Positions 47,317-55,477 are shown, counted from the first letter of the stretch. The stretch: DNA of 64,000 nt from Chitinasiproducens palmae (GCF_900095735.1 NZ_FNLO01000005.1:271309-335308), one strand, 5' to 3'. Made by a program: numbers and translations. Notes: generated by a model not told the origin, from the letters alone.

Positions 47317-48390
47317 CTACTTTGACAAGTCGCGCGCCTCAACAGGCAGCGGATGTACGCGTCGATGCGCGTTCTTAACAAACGGAATTGCGAAGCGCAA
47401 GGTGTGGATGATAGGCCTCTCGACGTATTTGTAGAGGAAGAAGCTGGCCCCCAAGACCGCGATTATAGTGGCTATCCAGTAACCAATTTCTACGGCCATA
47501 CCCTGATTTTTCAGGTGCATCATTCTGAAAAGCGTTCCCGCGATCGCCAATAGAAAAGGATGCAGAAGATACATCGAGTATGAGGAATCACCAAGCTTTT
47601 CCAATAGTCGCGAAGGCATCTTTCTAAGCCAGTGCTCCTGAGAGGTCACGCCAAACACGATAAGGGCGGCAGGTAGTCCAACAGTCAACCACGATCGTCC
47701 GGGCAAGTGGGCATGCATCAATGGGACTGCGCAGATGCCAGCAATGCCCAAGGGCAGTGCTAGCAGACCGAATCCTCGAACGTATGGATAGTCCTTGCGA
47801 GTAAACAAAACATAGACAGCTATCCCAAACAGAAACTCCATCAGGAGAGGGCTGGCGAGGAATGGAGCGTTAAAGGTTCCTGTGATTCCAACGCTAACGA
47901 TCGCCAGAATCAGCGCTGCCACCGTCTGCAGTCCGCGTGCTTTCGAGGGAATCAGAAAGGCGAGGGAGAACAGTACGTAGAAGTAGATCTCATAGCTCAG
48001 TGTCCAGCCGTTCTCTATCAGGAACTTGTCCTCGCCCGGTACGAGCAGGAAAGATTTCCAAATGCTGGTCGTTCCCCCGCTCGAGTTAACCTTTTCCGGC
48101 GCGACCAAAAAAATAGCAAGTGCGGCGAATGTCAAAAGCCAATAAAGCGGCAGAATTCGCACAAATCGCCGCCCCCAAAATGGAAGCAGGTTGCTGGCAC
48201 CCGGTTTCGTCCGTGCATAGATAAAGGCCATGACGAATCCGGAGATCACAAAAAATATATCTACGCCGGCAAGACCGAACTTGAAGTCAGAGAAAAGATC
48301 TCCGCCGACCTGGGCGCTTTTTGTCTTGACATGCCATAGAAGAACCAGTGCGGCGGCAAAAGCGCGGAGGTACTGGACGGAGTAAATCAT
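47317..48390 (-). CDS. Membrane acyltransferase (OafA/YrhL-type)
   Basis: The 357 residues have about ten membrane helices. The family start YSVQYLRAFAAALVLLWHV carries the conserved Arg and His, and GVDIFFVISGFVMAF follows. Such enzymes put acetyl or other acyl groups on O-antigen, exopolysaccharide or peptidoglycan. The local base composition is clearly more AT-rich than the flanks and no biosynthetic partners are adjacent, so horizontal acquisition is likely. Confidence 0.92.
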   Translation of the reverse strand: MIYSVQYLRAFAAALVLLWHVKTKSAQVGGDLFSDFKFGLAGVDIFFVISGFVMAFIYARTKPGASNLLPFWGRRFVRILPLYWLLTFAALAIFLVAPEKVNSSGGTTSIWKSFLLVPGEDKFLIENGWTLSYEIYFYVLFSLAFLIPSKARGLQTVAALILAIVSVGITGTFNAPFLASPLLMEFLFGIAVYVLFTRKDYPYVRGFGLLALPLGIAGICAVPLMHAHLPGRSWLTVGLPAALIVFGVTSQEHWLRKMPSRLLEKLGDSSYSMYLLHPFLLAIAGTLFRMMHLKNQGMAVEIGYWIATIIAVLGASFFLYKYVERPIIHTLRFAIPFVKNAHRRVHPLPVEARDLSK

Positions 48391-49224
48391 TTGGGCTTAA
48401 GACGTCGCAGGATAGGTGAGCGAACCAAAGTGCCTCAAGTTCGCATCGCAGTCTGTAACAAGGATGCCATGTAACGCAAAGCCACGGGAAATTCTAGTGA
48501 GACAGAACCGCTTTGTTGTGCGACTGCTTCGTTAAAAGTGCTGTCTGCGGCGCCTGACCAGAAGGGGAGTAAGTGATTTTGAGATAAGTTCAGAATAGCT
48601 TGCCGGGTCAAACGCTTAAGAAGCCGTAATTTCATTAATTCTTAGTGTAGGGTCTTGGTGCTTTCCCTAGCCAGACGAGGCTTCGGTAGGAAACATCCGT
48701 TTCCGGAGCATGACGGGACGCTGGCAGAGGCGACGGCATTGCCAGATGGAGTTGCTCAGCCGACCCTAGCAGACGATCGGGAGTGATTGGAGCACTGCGG
48801 CGTCTCCCCGTAAGTCATCCTATGGCATCGTTGATCCGTTACGTATTTAACGTTAATTTTTCCAAAAATTACAGCACCCCAGTTTTTTGTCAGTACGGCT
48901 TGCAACATAGGCGCAGAAAAGTGCTTTCGTTTTTCGATTGTAGATTTTGGCAATTGGCTAAGAAGCAGCGCATTGCAATTATTTTCGACCGCACCGCCTT
49001 CAGCGCAGGAAAGAAAGATTTTGAAGCCGGGACTATCGATAACCCGCATCCGAAAGGGTCGCATCGTTGGGCTTTGTATCGAGCCGGCGTTGACGCCGCG
49101 CTTACAGAAGAGATGCGCATCTGGTAGATCCCGCACAGGCAGGTAGCTTGCAAATGGAGCACAGTGGTTGGCGCGCATGGCTCGTGCTTGTAGCTTGCAC
49201 CAGCGTTACACGATAGAAGCCGCC
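48391..49224. other. AT-richer intergenic stretch, probably foreign or decayed
   Basis: About 830 bases with composition like the acyltransferase gene. Open frames at 48783-49127 (+) and 48756-49178 (-) show no recognisable domain and no good ribosome site. It may be decayed mobile DNA. Confidence 0.45.
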
Positions 49225-49529
49225 ATGTGCGGCCGCTTCTTCCGCGTCCGGATAGGCGTCGACTACCTTGAGCCGCTGATGAACAGCGCCCGCGACCCGC
49301 GTGGCAGCGCTTCTCTCGACCTGTTCCAGTCGAACCGGGACATCTCGCCGGAAACGGAGCAGCCCGTGCTCAAGGTTGACGGCCCCTCCTGGAAGGGTGG
49401 GGCTTCCACCCTTTCTGGGCGGCGGCGCGCAAAGTGCCGATGATGATCAATGCAAGTCTCGACAAGGCGCAAACCAGCACGTGGAAGGCGCTCTTTTGAT
49501 CAGACCGGTGCATCGTTCCTGCCGACGGC
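49225..49529 (+). pseudogene. SRAP (HMCES/YedK-type) gene remnant, frameshifted and truncated
   Basis: It starts MCGRF, with the catalytic Cys2 of SRAP proteins, then NRDISPETEQPVLKVDG. The frame changes near 49425 and continues as MMINASLDKAQTSTWKALF, a TGA stop, and RCIVPADG, the counterparts of the family's NARAETV and RCLVPADGFYEW blocks. The match stops at PADG, where IS3 transposase sequence begins. Known SRAP proteins trap abasic sites in single-stranded DNA. This copy cannot be functional. Confidence 0.75.
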
Positions 49530-49838
49530 ATTACCATCTCGATTGCCAAGTTGTGCTGCTGTTTCGGTGCGCGGCGCCGCACGGTGTATGGGAAGCCAGT
49601 GGACCCCGCGCCGAAGGTTGACCCGAAGTTCCCGGCGCCGATCAAGGCGATGATCGAAGAGTTGCCATTATTTGGATATCGCACGGTCGCGCATTTGTTG
49701 GGCTTTAACAAGAACACGGTGCACCACGTGTTCCAGTTGATGAGCTGGCAGGTCCGCAAGCGGCCCGTCGGGCTCAGCCTCGGATCCAGGCATTACCGTC
49801 GGTGACTACCAGGCCCAACGAGCGTTGGTCGACCTTTT
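49530..49838 (+). mobile_element. IS3-family transposase (orfB) remnant
   Basis: The frame reads ITISIAKLCCCFGARRRTVY, KAMIEELPLFGYRTVAHLLG, FNKNTVHHVFQLMSWQVRKRP, all characteristic of the HTH/linker part of IS3 orfB. After a frameshift near 49780 it continues RIQALPSVTTRPNERWST and is then lost. The DDE catalytic core and orfA are absent and no intact terminal repeats are seen, so this is a dead fragment. Confidence 0.8.
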
Positions 49839-50074
49839 TATCCCAGTGAGGTTGGCTGGATGGATGTGCAGGTGGCGATGCGTTCGACCAGTGCGTTATT
49901 AATGCACCGTGGGAAGTCCGATCAACGCTGGCGTGGGCAGGAATGGCCGAACGCAAGTAAGGATGCCTGCTGCGCGGGTGCCGGCCCCACTGACGACTTC
50001 GTGCGGAAGTGTCACACAGGTGACGCTTCTGGCCTCGTTTCTGCCGACGCGAAACCGTCTCGCGACACGAGGAC

Positions 50075-50101
50075 GCAAAAAAGCCCGCGCGGTGGCGGGC
50101 T
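50075..50101 (-). terminator. Minus-strand intrinsic terminator downstream of tRNA-Lys
   Basis: Read on the minus strand, GCCCGC-loop-GCGGGC is followed by TTTTTT. It sits 60 bases past the 3' end of the tRNA fragment and is probably the original terminator of the tRNA-Lys transcript. Confidence 0.75.
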
Positions 50102-50161
50102 ACTTTGCGGAAAAGACTATCGATTGTGGAAAACCTAACGACAGCTAACCCTTGATTCTTT

Positions 50162-50210
50162 TGGTGGGGCGTGAGTGACTCGAACACTCGACCTACGGAT
50201 TAAGAGTCCG
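50162..50210 (-). other. Prophage attachment site (attL): 3' part of tRNA-Lys(CTT)
   Basis: The minus strand shows the anticodon loop CTCTTAA (anticodon CTT) within the stem CGGA/TCCG, a complete T arm with GTTCGAGTC, an acceptor ending ACGCCCC, then A and CCA. The D arm and 5' acceptor strand (GGGGCGT) are missing, and homology breaks at about tRNA position 28. This is the left-over 3' fragment expected at the integrase-side boundary, so the complete tRNA-Lys should lie at the far end of the element, beyond the window. Confidence 0.85.
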
Positions 50211-50327
50211 GCAGAAAGTCATTGTAAATCAATGCCTCGGATCGTGCGAGCGTTCCGCAAAAACGGCGGCACGGTCCGAAAAAAAGCCTTTTGTCTCAAG
50301 ATGTTGCGAACCGTTGCGGAACGGTCT

Positions 50328-51401
50328 TTAGCGAGTCGGGCCGACCTTATCGCCCTTCCTGCGGCGAACATAGTGCTCTGTCATCCCTACTGACTTATGG
50401 CCGAGCTGTAGCTGCGCTTTGCGGATATCGCCGGCACTCTCGGCCTTGTCTGTCCCCGCTTTGGCGCGAAGGTCGCGAAATTGGAACCCCGCCTTGTCGA
50501 CGCCAGCAGTCTTTCGGGCCTTGTCGAAGCGGGCGCGGAAAGCGTAAGCCGTCAGGCGCTCACCGCTCTCATTGACGATCAGGCTCGTACTGACGACCTC
50601 GTAGGTTCGCTTGCGCGCCCTGATACGTTCGATAACCTGCGCCAATTCACCCGTAATCTCGATCCGCAGCTTGTGGTCGGTCTTCCCTTGCGAGAGCCAT
50701 AGTTCCCCGTCCTTTATGTCCCTTTCGTCGAAGGCCAGAGTATCGGCCGGCCGCTGTCCGGTGAGGTACGCTAAGTCCAGCGCATCCCGAACCGCGGCAT
50801 CCGCCGCTTCGTAGACGCGTTTGTAGATGTCGTCCTCGACATACACGTTTCGACCTGTCTCTTTGTGTTTGTTCACTCCGACACACGGGTTTGGAGCGTC
50901 AGTCAGCCCATGCTGTCGAGCGAAGTTGAAGATGTGGCTGAATAAGGCAATCTCACGGTTTGCCCTGATTGCGCCGGCGTTTGCGGGCGCATCGCGACCT
51001 AGCTCGGTGAGGCGGGCGCGCGATTTTTCGATTCGCCACGACAGGTACTGGCGGACGTGGACCGGCCGTATTTCGTCTAGCGGCGCCGGGGGATCGCCAA
51101 AAAACTGCCGAAGGTAGGGCAGTTCCTTCAAATTGTCAGCCTGCGTGCGAGACCTCTTTGTCGGCAGCACTTCTTTCATATATCGAGTGGCTGCATAGTC
51201 AAAGGTCACCACGGCCGCACGCGGAATTTTTGCTTGTTCCAGCTCTGACCACTTACGGACGGCAGCCACGAAGTCAGTGCCAAGTGATACTTCCTTGCGT
51301 GGTCTGCCCCCAAGGTCGAAAAAGTAGTAGGTGGTCGCGCCACGATGTCGCGCCCGCATGCCGGGCGGCAGGCTGAGGTTACGGGTTGGCTTACGTCCCA
51401 C
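50328..51401 (-). CDS. Phage tyrosine recombinase (integrase)
   Basis: The 357 residues have an N-terminal arm-binding part, a core SAM-like domain (about 80-180) and the catalytic domain. Recognisable catalytic pieces are Arg in TGQRPADTL, Arg in FRDLRAKAGT (the usual preceding His is replaced) and LGHKSVGMTEHYVR with the final His and the nucleophile Tyr. The start is a GTG at 51401. It lies 118 bases from the tRNA-Lys fragment and would mediate integration and excision there. Confidence 0.94.
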   Translation of the reverse strand: MGRKPTRNLSLPPGMRARHRGATTYYFFDLGGRPRKEVSLGTDFVAAVRKWSELEQAKIPRAAVVTFDYAATRYMKEVLPTKRSRTQADNLKELPYLRQFFGDPPAPLDEIRPVHVRQYLSWRIEKSRARLTELGRDAPANAGAIRANREIALFSHIFNFARQHGLTDAPNPCVGVNKHKETGRNVYVEDDIYKRVYEAADAAVRDALDLAYLTGQRPADTLAFDERDIKDGELWLSQGKTDHKLRIEITGELAQVIERIRARKRTYEVVSTSLIVNESGERLTAYAFRARFDKARKTAGVDKAGFQFRDLRAKAGTDKAESAGDIRKAQLQLGHKSVGMTEHYVRRRKGDKVGPTR

Positions 51402-51403
51402 GG

Positions 51404-51640
51404 CTATCTCGCATTAACAACGCGGGGCTGCCAGGCGCGCGTCGGCGGCTCTGTCGCCGCGCCGCGCCCCTCGATCGAAACACGGGCGACTATAGGCTTC
51501 CCTCGGGCATTCGTCCAAAACGGTATGCCGCTCGTTCGTAGCCATTCGGCCTGCAACTGTTCGCGAGTGCGCCCTTTCTTTCCGGTCTTGATGCCGCTCA
51601 GCTCAGTCATTTCTTCTTGGGTCAGGAACGTTTCGCTCAT
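51404..51640 (-). CDS. DUF4224-family phage protein, possible excisionase partner
   Basis: The 78 residues show SETFLTQEEMTELSG, KGRTREQLQAEWLRTSGIPF and NARGKPIVARVSIEG, the DUF4224 pattern of a small winged-helix-like fold. Genes of this family commonly sit just upstream of phage integrases, as here (2-base gap). A role in recombination directionality is plausible but unproven. GAGG upstream sets the start at 51640. Confidence 0.82.
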   Translation of the reverse strand: MSETFLTQEEMTELSGIKTGKKGRTREQLQAEWLRTSGIPFWTNARGKPIVARVSIEGRGAATEPPTRAWQPRVVNAR

Positions 51641-51819
51641 TCCATCCTCCACTCGTTTATCGTTCTTGGCAGCGGTCGGTTCGGCAGTTGCTGTGAGACA
51701 GTCACTACCCGATGCCGGATTCTTCGAACACGCCAATATGTCTCTTTGAGCCACGCGCCGCGCGGCGCCGTTCGCGGTGGAATATCATTCCTACTCCGTC
51801 CGACCACACACTTCCGCAT

Positions 51820-52491
51820 ATGCGACTTACCGACTGGAGAAGTTGGCCGTGGGCCCAGCCCGCCTTTTGGCTGTCGATCGGGATTTTTGCCACCGCATGC
51901 ATCGTCTGGCTCTTCGTGCGCCTTTGGGGGAATGAAGGATCGACCGCTGCCAGTTGGACGCAGGGCATAGGCACTCTCCTGGCTGTAGTGACAGCTCTCT
52001 TTGCCGCATTTTGGGAAACGCATCAACGCAGAAAAGAGGAGCGGCTTCGAGCGTATGTAACGTGTGCTTCGCTTTACCCTCATTTGGTAAACATCGTGGC
52101 CAATCTCGATCAAGAGCTCCGCACGGTGCAGACGTTCGCCGAAGAACACTCCGAGATCGCTGTTGGACACGTTGTTCATGCGGTCAGACGGTTGAACTAC
52201 CGGCCAACAAACGATGATGTCAGAGCCCTCTATCCAGCCGGCGCGCAGGGTTCGGCTGCGGCAGCGTATGGTTTCTCCGTGCTTGAAACCCTCTCCGACA
52301 GTTGCAACATCTACAACCCGGAAACAATCCGATGGGCGCCGGAAATTGCAACCTCGGAGAACCGGCGTGTCGCGTGGATGGGAATACGTGAGCAGTTGGT
52401 AAGCCTTATGCGAACGGCGCATTCCGAGCTTTCGCTTGCTATGCGAGTTTGCGCGGTCGGTGTGCAAGAGCTGCGGGTGCCATCGCCTTGA
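51820..52491 (+). CDS. Prophage membrane protein of unknown function, opposite strand to its neighbours
   Basis: The 223 residues have two hydrophobic segments near the N-terminus (about 12-32 and 44-62) followed by a charged ETHQRRKEERLRAYV region and a 150-residue soluble helical tail. The layout resembles small membrane-anchored prophage proteins in the integrase region that affect the host cell or exclude other phages, but no family is recognised. It runs opposite to the genes on both sides, which is typical of an independently transcribed cargo gene. An earlier ATG at 51712 is less likely. Confidence 0.7.
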   Translation: MRLTDWRSWPWAQPAFWLSIGIFATACIVWLFVRLWGNEGSTAASWTQGIGTLLAVVTALFAAFWETHQRRKEERLRAYVTCASLYPHLVNIVANLDQELRTVQTFAEEHSEIAVGHVVHAVRRLNYRPTNDDVRALYPAGAQGSAAAAYGFSVLETLSDSCNIYNPETIRWAPEIATSENRRVAWMGIREQLVSLMRTAHSELSLAMRVCAVGVQELRVPSP

Positions 52492-52571
52492 GGAGAAAAA
52501 CCGGCAGATCGAACAGAAATAAGTCGCAGACCGCTCTGCGCGTTGGACCGATGGCCATGCATTTCCGGTTG

Positions 52572-52796
52572 TCATGAGGCTGTATCACTCGCACTTCGCA
52601 CGAATCGCGCGTGTAACGCCAGTACCGCGTACCGAGCGCTCGCCGGAACGGCTGTCACTTCGTTACGGGCTGCGAAGTCGGCCACGTGGTCCAACAGCTC
52701 CAGCTCGTGACGTGGGACGAATTCGCGGTGCTCGCGGAGTTCGCGAATCAGGTCGGCCAACGGTCGGCCGTCGTCGGGCGGTGTGTTGTGATTCAT
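52572..52796 (-). CDS. Small phage protein downstream of the ParB-like gene
   Basis: The 74 residues (MNHNTPPDDGRPLADLIREL to ASDTAS) are mostly helical with an RHELELLDHVADFAARN segment. No family is recognised. The start overlaps the ParB-like stop by four bases (ATGA). Confidence 0.65.
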   Translation of the reverse strand: MNHNTPPDDGRPLADLIRELREHREFVPRHELELLDHVADFAARNEVTAVPASARYAVLALHARFVRSASDTAS

Positions 52797-53671
52797 TGCG
52801 CGTTTGTCTCCAGGAATCGCGCGATGCGTTGACGCAGTGGCGCGGCAAGCGATGCGAATGATGGGTCGGTGGCCACGGACTGAAGCAGTGCCACGGCAGG
52901 CGCCGGCTTGGCGGCGGGGTTTTGCTGTTTCGCGTCTTGCGTCTGGATGGACGGCAGGTGCTTCGCTGACGCGCGAGCCTTGCCGGCGCTTCTCGCTTTG
53001 CGCACAGCTGCTTCCAGGTGCGCAACTGCCGCGTCCGAGCCGTGTTGGCGAATTTGCTCGATTGCGAGCGTCGCGGAAACCTCGCCACGCGCAACCATTT
53101 CGAGCACGCATGCCGGCGCTGCGCGCAACACTTCCAAGTCGCGCAGCGTTTGGTCGGTAACGCAAAGTTGCTTTGCGATCGCGCTTGAGCTAAGCCCCTC
53201 GCGTTGCAGGTCTGCGACTGCGGCGGCAAGTTGAAGCGGCGTGAGTGATGCGCCCTTGTTGCCGTTCACGCCGGCAATGATTAGCGACGAGCGGCTTACG
53301 AATTTGGCGGCATCGATTACGACTGGAATGGCCCGAATGTCGGCGCCTTCCGCAATGGCGAGCTTGGCGGCATGGTATCGGTGCTGGCCGGCATAAACGC
53401 AAATGATGTCCCGGCCGTCGCGCTTGCGCACAAAGCAGCCGATGGGGTGCTTTCTGTCGTAGCCGTTCGCAAGCATCAAATCCGCAAGGTGGCGGACGTG
53501 CTCCTGGTCCAACGCTCGGATGTTGTCGAGTGGGTCGTAGTGGATCTGGTCAGGTGGAACCATCCAAAGATCGGCGGACTTTCCGCCGGCCTGCGCGATG
53601 GCCTCTTTCATTCGCCCCGGCACGATCGGCGGCAGTAGTTCCAGGGCAAGGGATGGCGGGCGGTTGCTCAT
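52793..53671 (-). CDS. ParB/Srx-fold protein (ParB-like nuclease domain)
   Basis: The 292 residues contain the ParB N-terminal domain (MVPPDQIHYDPLDNIRAL, then YAGQHRYHAAKLAIAEG) and a following HTH (LSSSAIAKQLCVTDQTLRDLEVLRAAP), then a basic, Ala/Lys-rich linker and a C-terminal helix. No ParA gene is adjacent, so plasmid-style partition is unlikely. Phage ParB-like proteins may regulate transcription or cut DNA. It is coupled to genes on both sides by four-base overlaps. Confidence 0.88.
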   Translation of the reverse strand: MSNRPPSLALELLPPIVPGRMKEAIAQAGGKSADLWMVPPDQIHYDPLDNIRALDQEHVRHLADLMLANGYDRKHPIGCFVRKRDGRDIICVYAGQHRYHAAKLAIAEGADIRAIPVVIDAAKFVSRSSLIIAGVNGNKGASLTPLQLAAAVADLQREGLSSSAIAKQLCVTDQTLRDLEVLRAAPACVLEMVARGEVSATLAIEQIRQHGSDAAVAHLEAAVRKARSAGKARASAKHLPSIQTQDAKQQNPAAKPAPAVALLQSVATDPSFASLAAPLRQRIARFLETNAQ

Positions 53672-53964
53672 GATTTCGTGCGGAGTTGTGCAAGGTGCCG
53701 TGCAAACAGTCCACGAAACGGGGCTGTCGCGCGCAGCGTCTCGTAATCGGCGCTCCTGGGGAATACGTCGGCAAGGGCACCCGGTGGCCCTAAGCGGTTC
53801 TTGCAGACGTAGCCCTGATAAACCACTATGTCGACGGTCAAGGTAGCGTCAGAAACCGTAGGTTTGAGGCGGTTCATGACCGGTCCGTCGTTCTGCCGAA
53901 GGGCCGGGATAAAATCGTCGTCGTCTAAAACCATGAAGGTGCCAGTGAGCATGTCCGACTCCAT
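53668..53964 (-). CDS. Hypothetical phage protein upstream of the ParB-like gene
   Basis: The 98 residues contain LDDDDFIPALRQNDGPVMNR and TLTVDIVVYQGYVCKNR. The composition is protein-like but matches nothing I know. The ATG at 53952, with GGAG upstream, may be the true start, which would nearly remove the 5' overlap with the plus-strand frame at 53951. The stop overlaps the ParB-like start. Confidence 0.6.
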   Translation of the reverse strand: MESDMLTGTFMVLDDDDFIPALRQNDGPVMNRLKPTVSDATLTVDIVVYQGYVCKNRLGPPGALADVFPRSADYETLRATAPFRGLFARHLAQLRTKS

Positions 53965-54214
53965 AGGTAACTTGTTTGCGGTGTTGATTGAGAACTACGC
54001 CGCGCCTCATACCTTCACTGTGTCTGTTGCAACCCTGCACGACGTGATTCGCATAACGGGCGATATCGTCAACAAGGGGCGCCCGGCTGCTTCTGTCATG
54101 GTCGCGGGCGTTTTCGCGACCGAGGAAGAGGCGCGTGCCTGTGCTTCTGCATTGCAAGAGCGCCGAAACAAAGCCACAGCGGCGTGGCTGCAGAATTCAC
54201 CGGGTGCGCTCTGA
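53951..54214 (+). CDS. Small hypothetical phage protein
   Basis: The 87 residues (MSDSIGNLFAVLIENYAAPH, then VFATEEEARACASALQERRNK) have a hydrophobic start and an amphipathic helical end, with balanced codon use. Its start touches the divergent gene at 53964 and its end overlaps the 3' end of the gene at 54197 by 18 bases. The ribosome site is weak, so it is tentative. Confidence 0.5.
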   Translation: MSDSIGNLFAVLIENYAAPHTFTVSVATLHDVIRITGDIVNKGRPAASVMVAGVFATEEEARACASALQERRNKATAAWLQNSPGAL

Positions 54215-54487
54215 CTTCCGACATTTTTCCGGCCGCTGTTGAACGGTTCGGGCTACGCCAAAGCCACTGCAAGCACCGGTCTGCAGTGCCCGATCGCAAT
54301 CGGTGACAGTCGGCACCGAGAGAAACGAGCGAACGAGTTGGGCGCCGCGCATTAGCCGGTATTCGTGCAGTGGTGTGCCTCGAACGCTGGCGCATTCGAG
54401 GACGTGCGGGCCTACGGTAATCGTCGTTTGGACGTGCGCCGGCCTGCGGCCGCTATGCGGGGCCGCTGTGCGAAGGTAGAGAGTCAT
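54197..54487 (-). CDS. Small hypothetical phage protein, early leftward operon
   Basis: The 96 residues (MTLYLRTAAPHSGRRPAHVQ, ending Arg/Lys-rich) are basic and unrecognised. It is the last gene of a five-gene leftward string and starts three bases after the preceding stop. Confidence 0.55.
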   Translation of the reverse strand: MTLYLRTAAPHSGRRPAHVQTTITVGPHVLECASVRGTPLHEYRLMRGAQLVRSFLSVPTVTDCDRALQTGACSGFGVARTVQQRPEKCRKSERTR

Positions 54488-54490
54488 CAG

Positions 54491-54697
54491 TTATTCCGTG
54501 TCGCCGGCCTGCCGGCGTTTCGTATCAGGGAAACGACGCATCCGTTCCTCTCGCCGTTTGCGTCGACGCGCGAGCGCGACGAGCATGGCGCGAATGTGGG
54601 GAAGCTGCGCCGATTCGGCGAAGTCGCCTCGAAACCTGCCCGCGATCCACTCGAACCTCAGGTCGGCGTCGGAGACATGGGGCGGCGTTCGAGGCAT
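54491..54697 (-). CDS. Small basic hypothetical phage protein, early leftward operon
   Basis: The 68 residues include MPRTPPHVSDADLRFEWIAG and a very basic ALARRRKRREERMRRF segment, suggesting nucleic-acid binding. AGGAG lies seven bases upstream of the ATG. Confidence 0.65.
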   Translation of the reverse strand: MPRTPPHVSDADLRFEWIAGRFRGDFAESAQLPHIRAMLVALARRRKRREERMRRFPDTKRRQAGDTE

Positions 54698-54705
54698 AAG
54701 GACTC

Positions 54706-54837
54706 CTATACGCTGTGCGAGCGAGTAGAAATCGTGATGCCTTCGGCTCGGTCGTCAAGCTCTTGCATGAGACCGACAAGCGCCAGCAGACCGAAGATGC
54801 TGGCCCATATCAGCAGGAGCGATAGCGGTCGCTTCAT
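54706..54837 (-). CDS. Tiny single-pass membrane protein, early leftward operon
   Basis: The 43 residues (MKRPLSLLLIWASIFGLLAL, then VGLMQELDDRAEG) form one membrane helix with a positive start and an acidic tail. The start overlaps the upstream stop by four bases. Such phage mini-proteins can act on host membrane functions; the role is unknown. Confidence 0.6.
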   Translation of the reverse strand: MKRPLSLLLIWASIFGLLALVGLMQELDDRAEGITISTRSHSV

Positions 54838-54983
54838 GACCGCACCGGCGCGGCTGTGACGCGCAAGGCGGCGTCGTGAAGCAGCAGGGCATGCACGCAG
54901 GCGTCGCACGACGAGCGCGCGAGCGCGTGATACGGCGCGAGGCGCCCGGTGGCCAAAGTGACTTTGACGAGAAAGGTTTTCAT
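54834..54983 (-). CDS. Tiny phage protein, early leftward operon
   Basis: This 49-codon gene (MKTFLVKVTLATGRLAPYHA, then LARSSCDACVHALLLHDAAL) has a CxxC pair and a beta-strand start. Both ends overlap neighbours by four bases, which is the main reason to accept it. Confidence 0.6.
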   Translation of the reverse strand: MKTFLVKVTLATGRLAPYHALARSSCDACVHALLLHDAALRVTAAPVRS

Positions 54984-55144
54984 TGCGCCACCCGCTCGAC
55001 TTCGAGGACGCAGTCGCAGCCCGTAATGGCGCGTGTCAGCAGCGCAGCAGCGAGAGCATTAGCCGCCTGCAGGCGTATGGTGGGATTCAGCAAATCGGCC
55101 GGGACTCGGCCTGCGGGGACGTAGGTGCATTGATAAGGAAACAT
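54980..55144 (-). CDS. Tiny phage protein, first gene of the early leftward operon
   Basis: The 54 residues (MFPYQCTYVPAGRVPADLLN, then a helical middle and TGCDCVLEVERVAQ) are unrecognised. GGAG is placed nine bases before the ATG. It lies 23 bases after the predicted PL start point and overlaps the next gene by four bases. Confidence 0.6.
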   Translation of the reverse strand: MFPYQCTYVPAGRVPADLLNPTIRLQAANALAAALLTRAITGCDCVLEVERVAQ

Positions 55145-55173
55145 TGCTCACCGCTCCAAGAGAGTGTGAGCAA

Positions 55174-55202
55174 AGAATAAGACATATATGTCCTATAGGC
55201 AA
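55174..55202 (-). promoter_or_regulatory. Putative prophage PL promoter with operator in the spacer
   Basis: On the minus strand TTGCCT (55202-55197) and TATTCT (55179-55174) are 17 bp apart. The operator palindrome GACATATATGTC (55181-55192) fills the spacer and ends one base before the -10 box. The arrangement is the same as at PR, including the bases after the -10 (TATTCTTTGC). Confidence 0.75.
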
Positions 55203-55212
55203 GCAGGCGTGT

Positions 55213-55476
55213 CTAGAAATTTTTGCTTTTCTTTGGATTTCCCGTATTCAAGCGCCCGTCCCGTGCGGCGTCTGCTTCCTGTAGCCGGACAGTTAGGAGG
55301 GAATTCGCGACAGCGGTCATGCGCGCTGCGATTCCGACGGCCTCGATCGGTCGCCTGCGGAACCCGCCTAATAGACCTATGCGATAGTCACTTTCGCTTG
55401 TCTCGATGCCGAAGGCTAGGCTTCTAAGTTCCCCGCGCCTAGCCATAACCGCTAAAGCCTCAAGCGCGGAGGCCAT
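55213..55476 (-). CDS. Small protein coupled to the repressor gene, candidate SOS-controlled antirepressor
   Basis: The 87 residues (MASALEALAVMARRGELRSL, then SESDYRIGLLGGF and EAVGIAARMTAVANSLLTVR) have no family I recognise. The ATG lies one base after the repressor stop with GGCGG upstream, so translation is coupled. A GTG at 55539 would extend it by 21 residues. A LexA box and a TATACT box lie 94-113 bases upstream, inside the repressor gene. The position resembles that of LexA-controlled antirepressors in some temperate phages; the role is inference. Confidence 0.6.
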   Translation of the reverse strand: MASALEALAVMARRGELRSLAFGIETSESDYRIGLLGGFRRRPIEAVGIAARMTAVANSLLTVRLQEADAARDGRLNTGNPKKSKNF

Positions 55477-55477
55477 T

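Noticed and set aside
48783..49127. A 114-codon plus-strand frame in AT-richer DNA
   Set aside because: No ribosome site, no recognised domain, and a competing antisense frame of similar length.
50162..50240. A complete tRNA-Lys gene
   Set aside because: The D arm and the 5' acceptor strand are missing; only the 3' part is present, as expected at an attachment site.
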